From Nocardioides anomalus (GTDB taxonomy: Bacteria; Actinomycetota; Actinomycetes; Propionibacteriales; Nocardioidaceae): a stretch of DNA of 64,000 nt. Positions 1-7,921 of this stretch are shown here, one piece after another. Made by a program: the position numbers and the translations under genes. The notes beneath the pieces are model-generated. The model was not told the DNA's origin and searched no databases. It saw only the letters and a program-made list of their open reading frames with translations. The first letter of the stretch is position 1, and each line of letters starts with the position of its first letter. The stretch is from contig NZ_CP049257.1 in assembly GCF_011046535.1 (NCBI RefSeq), forward strand, positions 4,464,001 through 4,528,000, read 5' to 3'.

Positions 1-110
1 CAGTTGTGCAGCCGCTCGCCCCCGACGCCGAGCCCGGCCTCGGGGCCGTCGTCCGGCGCGGTGACGTAGCCGTCGACGGAGGTGGTGATGGTGGCCAGTA
101 CGTGTCCCAT
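1..110 (-). CDS. DHFR/RibD-like reductase family protein (partial)
   Basis: Only the first 36 codons are inside the window; the gene runs off the left edge. The protein begins with ATG and reads MGHVLATITTSVDGYV, followed by PDDGPEAGLG. This is the usual opening of the dihydrofolate reductase / RibD C-terminal family, in which the SVDGY stretch lies at the NADPH-side beta strand. A second family member with the same opening (MSVIANLAMSLDGFI) sits at 39423-40019. Most such proteins are stand-alone reductases of unknown substrate, so a true folate role should not be assumed. Confidence 0.75.
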   Translation of the reverse strand, partial: MGHVLATITTSVDGYVTAPDDGPEAGLGVGGERLHN

Positions 111-129
111 GCCTGATCCGACCCTTGGC

Positions 130-1041
130 TCAGCCGGAAATCATCGACAGCGCACCCGGCCGCACCTCGACCACCGCGGGCTCGGCCGCGAGCGGGGGCA
201 GGACGCCGAGGGGCTCGCCGTCGCCGCCGACCGGCACCGGGACCCGCGCGTCGGCGCGCAGCTCGACCCGCCGGCCGGTCAGGACGGTGACCTCGGGCAG
301 CGCCACGTGCGAGCCGTCGTAGATCTTGGGCAGCGAGCGCATCAGCGCCAGCCGGGAGGCGGCGCCGACCACGACCACGTCCAATCGCCCGTCGGTCACC
401 GCGGCGGCCGGGGCGATCTGCATGCCGGAGCCGTAGTACGCCGAGTTGGCCACCACCACCGTGGCCGCGTCGTAGGTCTGCTCGACGCCGTCGACGGTGA
501 CCGCGTAGCGGGCCGGGGCGTACGTCGCGAGCGCGCGCAGCGCGGCGTACGGGTACTGCACCCGCCGCGGCAGCCGCCGCGAGCGGTCCACGATCTCCGA
601 GGCGCGGGCGTCGACGCCGGAGTAGACCGAGCCGGCCACCAGCCGCTCGTCGGTCCCGGGGAGGGAGAGCGCGACCAGGTCCACGGCCGGGACCGCGCCG
701 GCCAGCAGGAGCCCCGCGACCTGGTCGGGCGCGGTGGGCAGCCCGAGCATCCGCGCGAAGTCGTTGCCCCGCCCGGCCGGGACCACGCCGAGCGTCCCGC
801 CGGCCGCCGACACCAGCCCGGCCAGCGAGGACAGCATCCCGTCGCCGCCGACCGAGACCACGACGTCGCCGCGGGCCACCGCGGCGTCGACCAGCGCGGC
901 CATCGCGCGGGGACCGGGCGAGTAGGTCACGTCGACGGTGGCACCGGCCTCGCGCAGCGCGCGGGCAACGGGGACGACGGCGGCCGGCGCGGCCCCGCCG
1001 CCCGAGGCCGGGTTGACCAGGAACGTGAACGAGCGGCTCAC
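130..1041 (-). CDS. Diacylglycerol kinase catalytic-domain (YegS-type lipid kinase) protein
   Basis: A 303-residue cytosolic lipid kinase, predicted to phosphorylate diacylglycerol or a related lipid using ATP. NPASGGG lies at residues 10-16, the nucleotide-binding GGDGM at 65-69 (GGDGT is commoner) and GRGNDFAR near residue 90; these are the signature elements of the DAGKc fold. It starts with GTG, and that codon overlaps the TGA of the upstream flavoprotein gene by 4 bases, so the two are translationally coupled. As I recall, the M. tuberculosis neighbourhood Rv2249c-Rv2252 has the same four families, with Rv2252 the lipid kinase implicated in phosphatidylinositol mannoside synthesis. The substrate here is inferred. 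Confidence 0.85.
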   Translation of the reverse strand: MSRSFTFLVNPASGGGAAPAAVVPVARALREAGATVDVTYSPGPRAMAALVDAAVARGDVVVSVGGDGMLSSLAGLVSAAGGTLGVVPAGRGNDFARMLGLPTAPDQVAGLLLAGAVPAVDLVALSLPGTDERLVAGSVYSGVDARASEIVDRSRRLPRRVQYPYAALRALATYAPARYAVTVDGVEQTYDAATVVVANSAYYGSGMQIAPAAAVTDGRLDVVVVGAASRLALMRSLPKIYDGSHVALPEVTVLTGRRVELRADARVPVPVGGDGEPLGVLPPLAAEPAVVEVRPGALSMISG

Positions 1042-2603
1042 GGGATGAGCACCCCCGGGTTGAGCACGCCGGTCGGGTCGAGGTCGGCCTTGACCGCGCG
1101 CAGCACCGAGGCGCCGAGCTCGCCGATCTCGGCGGTCAGCCACGGCTTGTGGTCGGTGCCGACGGCGTGGTGGTGGGTGATGGTGGCGCCGGCGGCGACG
1201 ATCGCGTCGCTGGCCGCGCGCTTGGCGGCCAGCCACTGCGCCAGCGGGTCCGCGTCGCCCTTGGCCGCGACCGTGAAGTAGAGCGAGCAGCCGGTCTCGT
1301 AGACGTGCGAGACGTGGCAGAGCACGAGTGTGCCCTCGCCCAGGCTCGTCTCGAGTGCGGTCCGCACCGCGTCGTACAGCGCCTGGCGGTTCGACCAGAA
1401 CGTCGCCGTCTCCAGGGTCTCGACCAGGACGCCGACGTCGAGCATCGCGTCGCGGAGGTACGGCGCCTCGAACCGGCCGTGCGCCCAGGCCTCGCCGGGC
1501 TCGGGGCCGGCCGAGGTGCCGCCGAGCCCGGTGAGCAGCGCGGTGACCGCGGTCCGCTTGGCCGCGACCGCCGACGGCGTCCCCTCGTAGCCGGTGATCA
1601 TCAGGCAGCCGCCGGCGCTCTCCCCGCCGATGCTGTCCGGGCGGGCCAGGTTGATGGCCGTCTCCGCCTCGTCGGACAGGCGGAGCACCGTGGGCAGCAG
1701 GCCCGACTGGGCCAGCGCGCGCATGGCGTCGGCCCCCGCGGCGAAGGACGGCCAGTGCCACCCCTCGTAGACCGTGGTCTCGGGCAGCGGACGGACCCGC
1801 ACCGTCACGGCGGTGATGACGCCGAACGCGCCCTCCGAGCCGAGGAAGAGCTGGCGCAGGTCGGGGCCGGCGGCGTTGGCCGGCGCCGAGCCCAGCTCGA
1901 CCGGGCCTCGCGGCGTGGCCACGCGGAGGCCCACGACGAGGGCGTCGAACCGGCCGTACCCGGCCGAGGACTGGCCCGAGGAGCGGGTCGCGGCGAAGCC
2001 GCCGATCGAGGCGAACTCGAAGGACTGCGGGTAGTGCCCCAGCAGCACGCCCTCGGCGGCCAGCAGCGCCTCGGCGTCCGGGCCGCGCAGGCCGGGCTCG
2101 AGCACGGCGGTCATCGACTCGTGGTCGACCGAGACCAGGCGGTCCATGCGGACCAGGTCCAGGGAGACCAGGCCGGCGAAGCCGTCGCGCCGCGCGCTGA
2201 GCCCGCCGGTGACCGACGTACCGCCCCCGAACGGGACCACAGCGACGTGGTGCTCCACAGCCCAGGCCAGGACCGCCTCGACCTCGGCGTGCGAGCCCGG
2301 CCGGACCACGGCGTCGGGGGCGTCGGCCAGGTCGCCGGCCCGCGCCTTGAGCAGGTCGGGCGTGGACTTGCCGCGGGTGCGCAGCCGGCGGGTCTCGTCG
2401 TCGGTCCGGACGTGCTCGGCCCCGAGGGCGTCGCGCAGCGGGGCCAGCAGGTCGTCGGCCAGCGCCGAGGGCGGTACGGCGACCCGCTCGGCCGCCGGGG
2501 TCTCGGCCAGGCCGAAGGCCAGCTCCACCAGCCCGCGGGTCGAGTCGGGCAGAGCGGCCGCCCGGGCCGGGTCTCCCCAGCGCTGGGGGTGCATCTCGAT
2601 CAT
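1038..2603 (-). CDS. FAD-binding oxidase, alkyldihydroxyacetonephosphate synthase-like
   Basis: 521 residues with a PCMH-type FAD-binding domain; PFGGGTSVTGG at 124-134 is the FAD pyrophosphate loop. It is followed by an ASIGGFAATRSSGQ block typical of AGPS, then a C-terminal cap with HHH at 477-479 in the context THHHAVGTDHKPW, also an AGPS signature. AGPS exchanges the acyl chain of acyl-DHAP for a fatty alcohol in ether-lipid synthesis. Actinobacterial homologues are often annotated that way without proof, and a D-lactate or glycolate oxidase-like reaction is an alternative. It overlaps the lipid-kinase gene downstream and diverges from the TetR gene 17 bases away. An internal ATG at residue 4 could be the real start. 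Confidence 0.8.
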   Translation of the reverse strand: MIEMHPQRWGDPARAAALPDSTRGLVELAFGLAETPAAERVAVPPSALADDLLAPLRDALGAEHVRTDDETRRLRTRGKSTPDLLKARAGDLADAPDAVVRPGSHAEVEAVLAWAVEHHVAVVPFGGGTSVTGGLSARRDGFAGLVSLDLVRMDRLVSVDHESMTAVLEPGLRGPDAEALLAAEGVLLGHYPQSFEFASIGGFAATRSSGQSSAGYGRFDALVVGLRVATPRGPVELGSAPANAAGPDLRQLFLGSEGAFGVITAVTVRVRPLPETTVYEGWHWPSFAAGADAMRALAQSGLLPTVLRLSDEAETAINLARPDSIGGESAGGCLMITGYEGTPSAVAAKRTAVTALLTGLGGTSAGPEPGEAWAHGRFEAPYLRDAMLDVGVLVETLETATFWSNRQALYDAVRTALETSLGEGTLVLCHVSHVYETGCSLYFTVAAKGDADPLAQWLAAKRAASDAIVAAGATITHHHAVGTDHKPWLTAEIGELGASVLRAVKADLDPTGVLNPGVLIP

Positions 2604-2607
2604 GCGT

Positions 2608-2613
2608 TACACT
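2608..2613 (+). promoter_or_regulatory. -10 element of a leaderless TetR promoter
   Basis: TACACT lies 7 bases before the TetR ATG, the spacing expected when transcription starts at or next to the start codon. No ribosome binding site precedes the ATG, which supports a leaderless mRNA. Confidence 0.45.
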
Positions 2614-2639
2614 GTGACACATGACGTCACTTCGTCACA
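2613..2639. promoter_or_regulatory. Nested operator-like palindromes between AGPS-like and TetR genes
   Basis: Three overlapping dyads cover the TetR start codon: TGTGAC (2613-2618) with GTCACA (2634-2639), GTGAC (2614-2618) with GTCAC (2626-2630), and the perfect octamer TGACGTCA (2622-2629). The intergenic gap is only 17 bases, so a TetR dimer bound here would block both divergent genes. The site assignment is inferred from symmetry and position. Confidence 0.5.
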
Positions 2640-3223
2640 ACGCGGCCGAGGCCACGGCCGAGCGCGAGCCGCGCGACGCCTACCTCGACGCCGCCCGCGA
2701 CTGCCTCCTCGACGTGGGGTGGCGGCGCACCACGCTGACCGAGGTGGCCCGCCGGGCCGGGGTCAGCCGGATGACCATCTACCGGACCTGGGCCGACATG
2801 CCCACCCTGCTGGCCGACCTGATGACCCGGGAGTGGGAGGGCGTGGTCACCGAGCAGGTCGTCGCGGCCGGCCCGGCGCTCGAGCGGGTGGTGGACGGCA
2901 TCGTCGGCACGGTCCGCCAGCTGCGCCAGAACGAGCTGTTCGTGCGCATCGTCGAGCTCGACCCGGAGCTGATCCTGCCCTACCTGTTCAGCCGGCGCGG
3001 GCGCTCGCAGGACTTCATCCTGGCCCTCACCGCGGAGGCCGTGGCCCAGGGCCAGGCCGCCGGCGAGATCCGCGGCGGGGACCCCACGACCATCGCCCGC
3101 GGGCTGCTGCTGGCCGTGCACGGCTTCGTGCTCTCGGTGCACACCATGGTCGACGACACGGTGACCGAGGACGCGCTCGACGCCGAGCTCGCCACCCTGC
3201 TGACCCGGACGCTGCGGCCGTGA
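2621..3223 (+). CDS. TetR/AcrR family transcriptional regulator
   Basis: 200 residues. The N-terminal helix-turn-helix spans about residues 18-70, with the core LTEVARRAGVSRMTIYRTW and the motif-ending DLM typical of TetR_N. The C-terminal half is the variable ligand-binding and dimerisation domain. The gene diverges from the AGPS-like/lipid-kinase pair and overlaps the downstream glpD by GTGA, so it probably represses both sides in response to a lipid or glycerol-phosphate intermediate (inference). The start codon lies inside a set of palindromes, which suggests autoregulation. Confidence 0.88.
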   Translation: MTSLRHNAAEATAEREPRDAYLDAARDCLLDVGWRRTTLTEVARRAGVSRMTIYRTWADMPTLLADLMTREWEGVVTEQVVAAGPALERVVDGIVGTVRQLRQNELFVRIVELDPELILPYLFSRRGRSQDFILALTAEAVAQGQAAGEIRGGDPTTIARGLLLAVHGFVLSVHTMVDDTVTEDALDAELATLLTRTLRP

Positions 3224-4746
3224 CCGGCCACCGCATCACCGCCGGCCCGGCCGGCGTGCCGAACGAGGTCGACGTCGTGGTGATCGGTCTCGGCATCACC
3301 GGCGCCGGCGTGGCGCTGGACGCGGTGACCCGCGGCCTGTCCGTCCTGGCCGTCGACGCCCACGACCTGGCCTTCGGGACGTCGCGCTGGTCGTCCAAGC
3401 TCGTGCACGGCGGGCTGCGCTACCTCGCCTCGGGCCAGCTCGGCGTGGCCCACGAGAGCGCGGTCGAGCGGCACCTGCTCATGGAGGTCACCGCGCCGCA
3501 CCTCACCCACGCCATGGCCACGCTCATCCCGCTCAACGACGCCGTCACCGCGCTGCAGTCCACGGTGATCCGCGGCGGGCTGCTCGGCGGCGACCTGCTG
3601 CGCCGGGCCGCGCACACCAGCCCGGACACCCTGCCCCGCCCGCGCCGGATCGGCACCGCCGAGGCGCTCGCCCTGGCCCCGCCGCTGCGCCGGGCCGGGC
3701 TGCGCGGGGCGCTGCTCGGCTGGGACGGCCAGCTGGAGGACGACGCCCGGCTGGTCACCACCGTGGCCCGCACCGCGGCCGCCCACGGCGCCCACGTCCG
3801 CACCCGCGCCCGGGTGCTGGCCGCGACCGGCACCGCGGTCACCCTGCGCGACGAGCTGACGGGGGGCACCGTCGTGGTGCGCGCTCGTGCCGTGGTCAAC
3901 GCGACCGGCGTGTGGGCGGCCGACCTGGTCCACGAGATCCGGCTGCGTCCCAGCCGCGGCACCCACCTGGTGCTGCGCGAGGACTGCGTGTCGGGGCTGC
4001 GGGCGGCGGTGTTCGCGCCCGTGCCCGGCCAGACCAACCGCTTCGTGCTCGTGCTCCCCCAGCCCGACGGCACGGCGTACGTCGGACTCACCGACGAGCC
4101 CGCCGACGGCCCGGTGCCCGACGTGCCCCAGCCGACCGAGCCCGAGATCGGCTTCCTGCTCGACGTGGTGAGCGCCGCCTTCGAGCGGCCGCTGCACCGC
4201 GGTGACGTGGTCGGGGCGTACGCCGGGCTCCGCCCGCTCCTCGACGCCGGGCCCGGTGAGACCGCCGACCTCTCGCGCCAGCACGCCACCCTGGTCAGCC
4301 GCACCGGCGTCGTCACCACCGTGGGCGGCAAGCTCACGACGTACCGCCAGATGGCCGAGGACGCCGTCGACGCCGCCGTCGCGCACGCCGGGATCGACGC
4401 CGGCCCCTGCCGGACCCGCGCGTTGCCGCTGCTCGGCGCGGCCGACCGGATCACCCTCGCCGGGCTCGAGCAGCCGCGGCGCCTGGTCCGGCGCTTCGGC
4501 ACCGACGCCGCGCTGGTCCTCGACACCGCGCGTTCGGTGACCGGGCTCGGAGACGAGGAGCTGCTGGCCCCAGGGGTGCAGGGCGTGACCCTGGCCGAGC
4601 TCGTCTTCGGCGTCACCCACGAGGGCGCGCACGACGTCGACGACCTGCTCGACCGCCGCACGCGGGTCGGTCTGGTGCCCGCCGACCGGGCGCGCGCCGT
4701 ACCCCTCGCCGAGCGCGCCCTGGGTCTGGTCGTCGCGCACCGATGA
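3220..4746 (+). CDS. glpD: FAD-dependent glycerol-3-phosphate dehydrogenase
   Basis: 508 residues. Oxidises sn-glycerol-3-phosphate to dihydroxyacetone phosphate and passes electrons to the quinone pool at the membrane. The FAD dinucleotide-binding GLGITG is at 23-28 and the family signature SSKLVHGGLRYL is near 60-70. The C-terminal alpha-helical domain of the DAO_C type follows. The GTG start overlaps the TetR stop by 4 bases, putting both in one operon. DHAP produced here would be the substrate side of the neighbouring AGPS-like pathway, which may be why the genes are clustered. Confidence 0.9.
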   Translation: MTGHRITAGPAGVPNEVDVVVIGLGITGAGVALDAVTRGLSVLAVDAHDLAFGTSRWSSKLVHGGLRYLASGQLGVAHESAVERHLLMEVTAPHLTHAMATLIPLNDAVTALQSTVIRGGLLGGDLLRRAAHTSPDTLPRPRRIGTAEALALAPPLRRAGLRGALLGWDGQLEDDARLVTTVARTAAAHGAHVRTRARVLAATGTAVTLRDELTGGTVVVRARAVVNATGVWAADLVHEIRLRPSRGTHLVLREDCVSGLRAAVFAPVPGQTNRFVLVLPQPDGTAYVGLTDEPADGPVPDVPQPTEPEIGFLLDVVSAAFERPLHRGDVVGAYAGLRPLLDAGPGETADLSRQHATLVSRTGVVTTVGGKLTTYRQMAEDAVDAAVAHAGIDAGPCRTRALPLLGAADRITLAGLEQPRRLVRRFGTDAALVLDTARSVTGLGDEELLAPGVQGVTLAELVFGVTHEGAHDVDDLLDRRTRVGLVPADRARAVPLAERALGLVVAHR

Positions 4747-4807
4747 GTCCTGCCCTCGACCGCGGTCGGTAGGTCCAGGCAGACTGACGAGCGCGAGGAG
4801 CAGGACG

Positions 4808-5893
4808 TTGACCACAGTGCAGGAGCGAGCGGTGACCACTGCCCAGGACGACCCCACGGCCGAGCTGGACGACTTCCCGACGCTGACCGAGCGCTACCAG
4901 CGCGAGCTGCTCGCGCACTGCTACCGGATGAGCGGGTCGGTGCACGAGGCCGAGGACCTGGTCCAGGAGACGTTCCTGCGGGCGTGGAAGGCGTCGGCCA
5001 ACTTCCAGGGCCGCAGCTCGGTGCGCACCTGGCTCTACCGGATCGCCACCAACGTGTGCCTGACCAACCTGGAGAACAAGCCGCGCCGCCCGCTGCCCGC
5101 CGGGCTCGGCACCCCCGACCAGATGGCCGGCGACGCGCTCGAGGCCGACCACGAGGTGGCCTGGCTCGAGCCGATCCCCGACGCCGCCGTCGTGGTCGCC
5201 GAGCGCGACTCGATCCGGCTGGCCTTCGTCGCCGCCCTGCAGCACCTGCCGGCCAAGCAGCGGGCGGTGCTGATCCTGCGCGACGTGCTGCGCTGGTCGG
5301 CCGCGGAGGTGGCCGAGTCGCTCGACACCACCGTGGCCGCCGTCAACTCCGCGCTCCAGCGCGCCCACGCCCAGATGAACGACCGCGGCCTGACCGACGA
5401 GACCGTCGAGGACGGCCTGGATGACGGCCAGCGGGTGCTGCTCGACCGCTACGTCGACGCGTTCTGGCGCAAGGACATCGACGCGATCGTGCAGCTGCTG
5501 CGGGCCGAGGCCACGTGGGAGATGCCGCCGTTCACCGGGTGGTACCTCGGCAACGAGAACATCGGCCGCCTCATCGCCACGCAGTGTCCCGGCGGCATCA
5601 ACGACATGCCGATGGTCGAGACCCGGGCCAACGGGCAACCGGCCTTCGGCCTCTACATGCGCAGCCCAGACGGCGGGTTCGAGCCCTTCCACCTCCAGGT
5701 CCTCGACATCCAGGACGGGAAGGTCGCCCACGTGGGGGCGTTCTTCGACCCGGCGCTGTTCGCCACCTTCGGGCTGCCCGCGCGGCTGCCCGCCGACTAC
5801 CAGCCCGGTGACCCGGTGCCCGCCGACGCCGCCGTCGCCCGCGGGGACCACGTCCCCGCCGGCCACGAGGCGCACACCCCGAGCCTGTCGTGA
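4808..5893 (+). CDS. ECF sigma factor with C-terminal SnoaL-like domain (SigG-type)
   Basis: 361 residues from a TTG start; in-frame GTG codons at 4817 and 4832 are alternatives, and 4832 has AGGAG six bases upstream. Sigma region 2 lies at about 30-95 (HCYRMSGSVHEAEDLVQETF, then WLYRIATNVCL) and region 4 at about 140-190 (LPAKQRAVLILRDVLRWSAA). The last 150 residues form an NTF2/SnoaL-like domain (TWEMPPFTGWYLGN). This matches the SigG group, where the extra domain replaces a classical anti-sigma factor and modulates activity. No anti-sigma gene is adjacent. The following TIGR03086 gene may be a target or partner. Confidence 0.88.
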   Translation: MTTVQERAVTTAQDDPTAELDDFPTLTERYQRELLAHCYRMSGSVHEAEDLVQETFLRAWKASANFQGRSSVRTWLYRIATNVCLTNLENKPRRPLPAGLGTPDQMAGDALEADHEVAWLEPIPDAAVVVAERDSIRLAFVAALQHLPAKQRAVLILRDVLRWSAAEVAESLDTTVAAVNSALQRAHAQMNDRGLTDETVEDGLDDGQRVLLDRYVDAFWRKDIDAIVQLLRAEATWEMPPFTGWYLGNENIGRLIATQCPGGINDMPMVETRANGQPAFGLYMRSPDGGFEPFHLQVLDIQDGKVAHVGAFFDPALFATFGLPARLPADYQPGDPVPADAAVARGDHVPAGHEAHTPSLS

Positions 5894-5977
5894 GCAGGGC
5901 GGCGCGAGCGCCGCGCTCGGAGGCCGGCGTGGTCCTCAGCGTGCTCAGGGTGTGCGCCTCGCCAGGCGCCGGCTCGA

Positions 5978-6000
5978 CGGCGGACCGGCTCCGTCCGCCG
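5978..6000 (+). terminator. Possible hairpin downstream of the SigG-like gene
   Basis: CGGCGGAC (5978-5985) and GTCCGCCG (5993-6000) form a perfect 8-bp stem with a 7-base loop, 85 bases after the sigma-factor stop and 30 bases before the next start. There is no U tract, so it is either an actinobacterial-type intrinsic terminator or a leader structure of the downstream gene. Confidence 0.35.
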
Positions 6001-6029
6001 AGGGTCGGCAACGCCGCGGGGGGCGCGCC

Positions 6030-6752
6030 ATGAGTGCGCCGAGCCCGCGCTGGTCTTCGAGCGCGGCGCTCGAGGGCGCCGTCGAGCTGCTGGAGCGGTC
6101 GCTCGCCTACACGCGCCTGGCGTTGGCCGACATCCGCCCCGAGCACCTGGGCGCGCCGACGCCGTGCGTGGGCTGGACGCTCGAGCGGCTGCTGGCGCAC
6201 ATGGAGGACGCCCTGGACGCCTTCGCCGAGGCGGCCGCGGGGCGGGTCCGGGTCGATCCGGTCCCGCCGACCGCGAGCCGGGTGGACGCGCTGCGGGAGA
6301 AGGCGTGCGCCCTGCTGGGGGCGTGGACCGCGGCGCGGCCGGCGGGCGAGGCGGAGGAGTACGTCGAGGTCGGTGACCTGGGGCTGGACGCGCCGCTGCT
6401 CGTGGTCACGGCCGCGCTGGAGATCGCGCTGCACGGCTGGGACGTCGGGCAGGCGACCGGCCACGGGCGGCGGATCCCGCCGGACCTCGCCGCGGGGCTC
6501 CTGGGCATCGCCGGAGCGGTCATCGACGCCCGGGACCGGGGGCCGCGGTTCGGCCCGCCGCACGCCGTGGATGCGACCGCGCCGGCCGACGTACGCCTGC
6601 TGGCGTGGGTCGGGCGTGGGCCGCGCGCAGTCCCGGTCTGGCCGTTCGGACAGGCCAGCGCTCCCCCGAACGGCCAGGACCCGGGCCAGCGGACTGAACC
6701 ACCGCCGGGCAATCGGGAGGAACCGCGCACGCGCCGGGGGCTGGCTTCCTAG
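6030..6752 (+). CDS. TIGR03086 / mycothiol-dependent maleylpyruvate isomerase-like protein
   Basis: 240 residues. The N-terminal half has the DinB-like four-helix metal-binding pattern of the maleylpyruvate isomerase family: TPCVGWTLERLLAHMEDAL near 45-65, and a later helix ending LEIALHGWDVGQATG near 135-150, carrying the conserved His ligands. The C-terminal 35 residues are proline/asparagine-rich and low in complexity, so the stop may lie beyond the ancestral end. Members are thought to use mycothiol as cofactor, but the substrate is unknown. Start chosen at ATG 6030; no strong ribosome binding site is visible. Confidence 0.75.
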   Translation: MSAPSPRWSSSAALEGAVELLERSLAYTRLALADIRPEHLGAPTPCVGWTLERLLAHMEDALDAFAEAAAGRVRVDPVPPTASRVDALREKACALLGAWTAARPAGEAEEYVEVGDLGLDAPLLVVTAALEIALHGWDVGQATGHGRRIPPDLAAGLLGIAGAVIDARDRGPRFGPPHAVDATAPADVRLLAWVGRGPRAVPVWPFGQASAPPNGQDPGQRTEPPPGNREEPRTRRGLAS

Positions 6753-6755
6753 GCT
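6750..6755 (+). promoter_or_regulatory. -10 element, leaderless LuxR promoter
   Basis: TAGGCT is followed by exactly 6 bases and the ATG of the LuxR gene. Its first three bases are also the stop codon of the upstream gene. The spacing predicts a transcript beginning at the start codon. Confidence 0.5.
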
Positions 6756-6761
6756 CGTGCC

Positions 6762-7736
6762 ATGGATGGGGTCCCCTCGCTCGACAGCGCCACCGAGCGC
6801 GTCCGCGCGGGCTCCCTGACCGAGGGGCTCGACGAGCTCCTGGCGCTGCACGCCACCCACGGCCCAGCCTCGTCCGAGCCGCTGCCGGACGTCGAGCTGG
6901 CCACCCTGCTGGGTGCGCTCATCGACTGCCGGCTGGCCCGCGGCGAGCTGTCCCACGCGGTCACCCACGGCGAGGAGCTGACCCCGCTCCTGTCCGGCAC
7001 CGGGCTCGCGGCGGCGCTCGCGCACCACGCGCAGGGTGAGGTCGCCGCCGCGCTCGGGGACGCCGACGCCGCGGTCGCGCACTTCCTCACCGCCGGCCGG
7101 CTCGCCCCCGACGCCGGCCCCGACCAGCTGCCCTGGCGGGCCGGCGCCGCGCTCGCGCAGCTGCGCACCGGCCAGGCCAGGGAGGCCGCCGACCTGGCCC
7201 GCGAGCAGGTCGAGATCGCCCGCCGCTCCGGCTCGCCGTACGCCATGGCCGGCGCGCTGCGCACCCTGGCCGCGGTCGACGCCGGGCCGCACCGGGTCCA
7301 GCACCTGCTGCGCGCCCGCGCGGTCCTGGCGGGCACCACGGCCGAGCGGCTGTCCGCCCAGATCGACACCGACCTGGCCGGCTTCCTGCTGCTCACCCAC
7401 GCCCCCGACGCCGAGGAGCGGGCCCTCGGCCTGCTCCGCGCCGCCGAGGAGCAGGCCGGGCGCCAGGAGCTCTGGCCGCTGCAGGGTCGCGTCCGCCGCC
7501 TGCTCGACCGGCTCGGCGAGCAGCCGCGCAAGGTGCAGACCGAGGCCATGGCCGCCCTCACCGTCTCCGAGCGCCGGGTCGCCCGGATGGCCGCCGACGG
7601 GCTGACCAACCGCCAGATCGCCCACGAGCTGGTGGTCACGGTCAAGGCGGTCGAGTGGCACCTCTCGCACGTCTACCGCAAGCTCGGCATCTCCTCGCGC
7701 TCCATGCTGGCCGCGACGCTCGGGGTGTCGGTCTAG
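6762..7736 (+). CDS. LuxR-family HTH regulator with TPR-like N-terminus
   Basis: 324 residues. The first 240 are alanine/leucine-rich helical repeats resembling the TPR region of large LAL regulators (ELSHAVTHGEELTPLL, REAADLAREQVEIARR). The ATPase domain is absent. The C-terminal GerE/LuxR helix-turn-helix covers about 265-320, with LTVSERRVARMAADGLTNRQ, then VEWHLSHVYRKLGI. It resembles the C-terminal third of a LAL activator and ends one base into the inverted repeat of the foldback element. A decayed copy of its last 30 codons lies at 9150-9242 on the far side of the ltrA gene. Confidence 0.82.
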   Translation: MDGVPSLDSATERVRAGSLTEGLDELLALHATHGPASSEPLPDVELATLLGALIDCRLARGELSHAVTHGEELTPLLSGTGLAAALAHHAQGEVAAALGDADAAVAHFLTAGRLAPDAGPDQLPWRAGAALAQLRTGQAREAADLAREQVEIARRSGSPYAMAGALRTLAAVDAGPHRVQHLLRARAVLAGTTAERLSAQIDTDLAGFLLLTHAPDAEERALGLLRAAEEQAGRQELWPLQGRVRRLLDRLGEQPRKVQTEAMAALTVSERRVARMAADGLTNRQIAHELVVTVKAVEWHLSHVYRKLGISSRSMLAATLGVSV

Positions 7737-7899
7737 GGTGCGTTGATCGACCCAGCGTGGATGGCAGCGTCGTCCAGGTGGTGCGATGACGGCGCCTCAT
7801 ACGCGAAGGCGGGCCGCTGGGCCCGTCGAGTCGGCTGTCGGGGTCGTCAGCGGGCCGCCTGGGCGGCGCTGACGCCGCGGTGGGTCGATCAACGCACCC
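7736..7899. repeat. 164-bp foldback element with 19-bp perfect terminal inverted repeats
   Basis: The left arm GGGTGCGTTGATCGACCCA (7736-7754) and right arm (7881-7899) are exact reverse complements. Inside them the stem continues imperfectly: CAGCGTCGTCCAGGTGG on the left faces CAGCGCCGCCCAGGCGG (read from the right arm), differing at three positions, all C/T, which would be G-U pairs in RNA. The centre holds a further CGGGCC-GCTG-GGCCCG hairpin. No coding frame inside looks real. It occupies nearly the whole gap between the LuxR and ltrA genes. It could be a small palindromic mobile repeat, a structured terminator or a regulatory RNA leader. Confidence 0.7.
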
Positions 7900-7909
7900 C
7901 AGGTCGCAC

Positions 7910-7915
7910 TAGCCT
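7910..7915 (+). promoter_or_regulatory. -10 element, leaderless ltrA promoter
   Basis: TAGCCT lies 6 bases before the GTG start of ltrA and 11 bases after the foldback element. Any -35 region would therefore fall in the right arm of the foldback repeat. Confidence 0.45.
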
Positions 7916-7921
7916 CGGCGC

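Noticed and set aside
1..110. True dihydrofolate reductase (folA), here and at 39423
   Set aside because: Both belong to the broader DHFR/RibD-like family and have no folate or thymidylate genes beside them.
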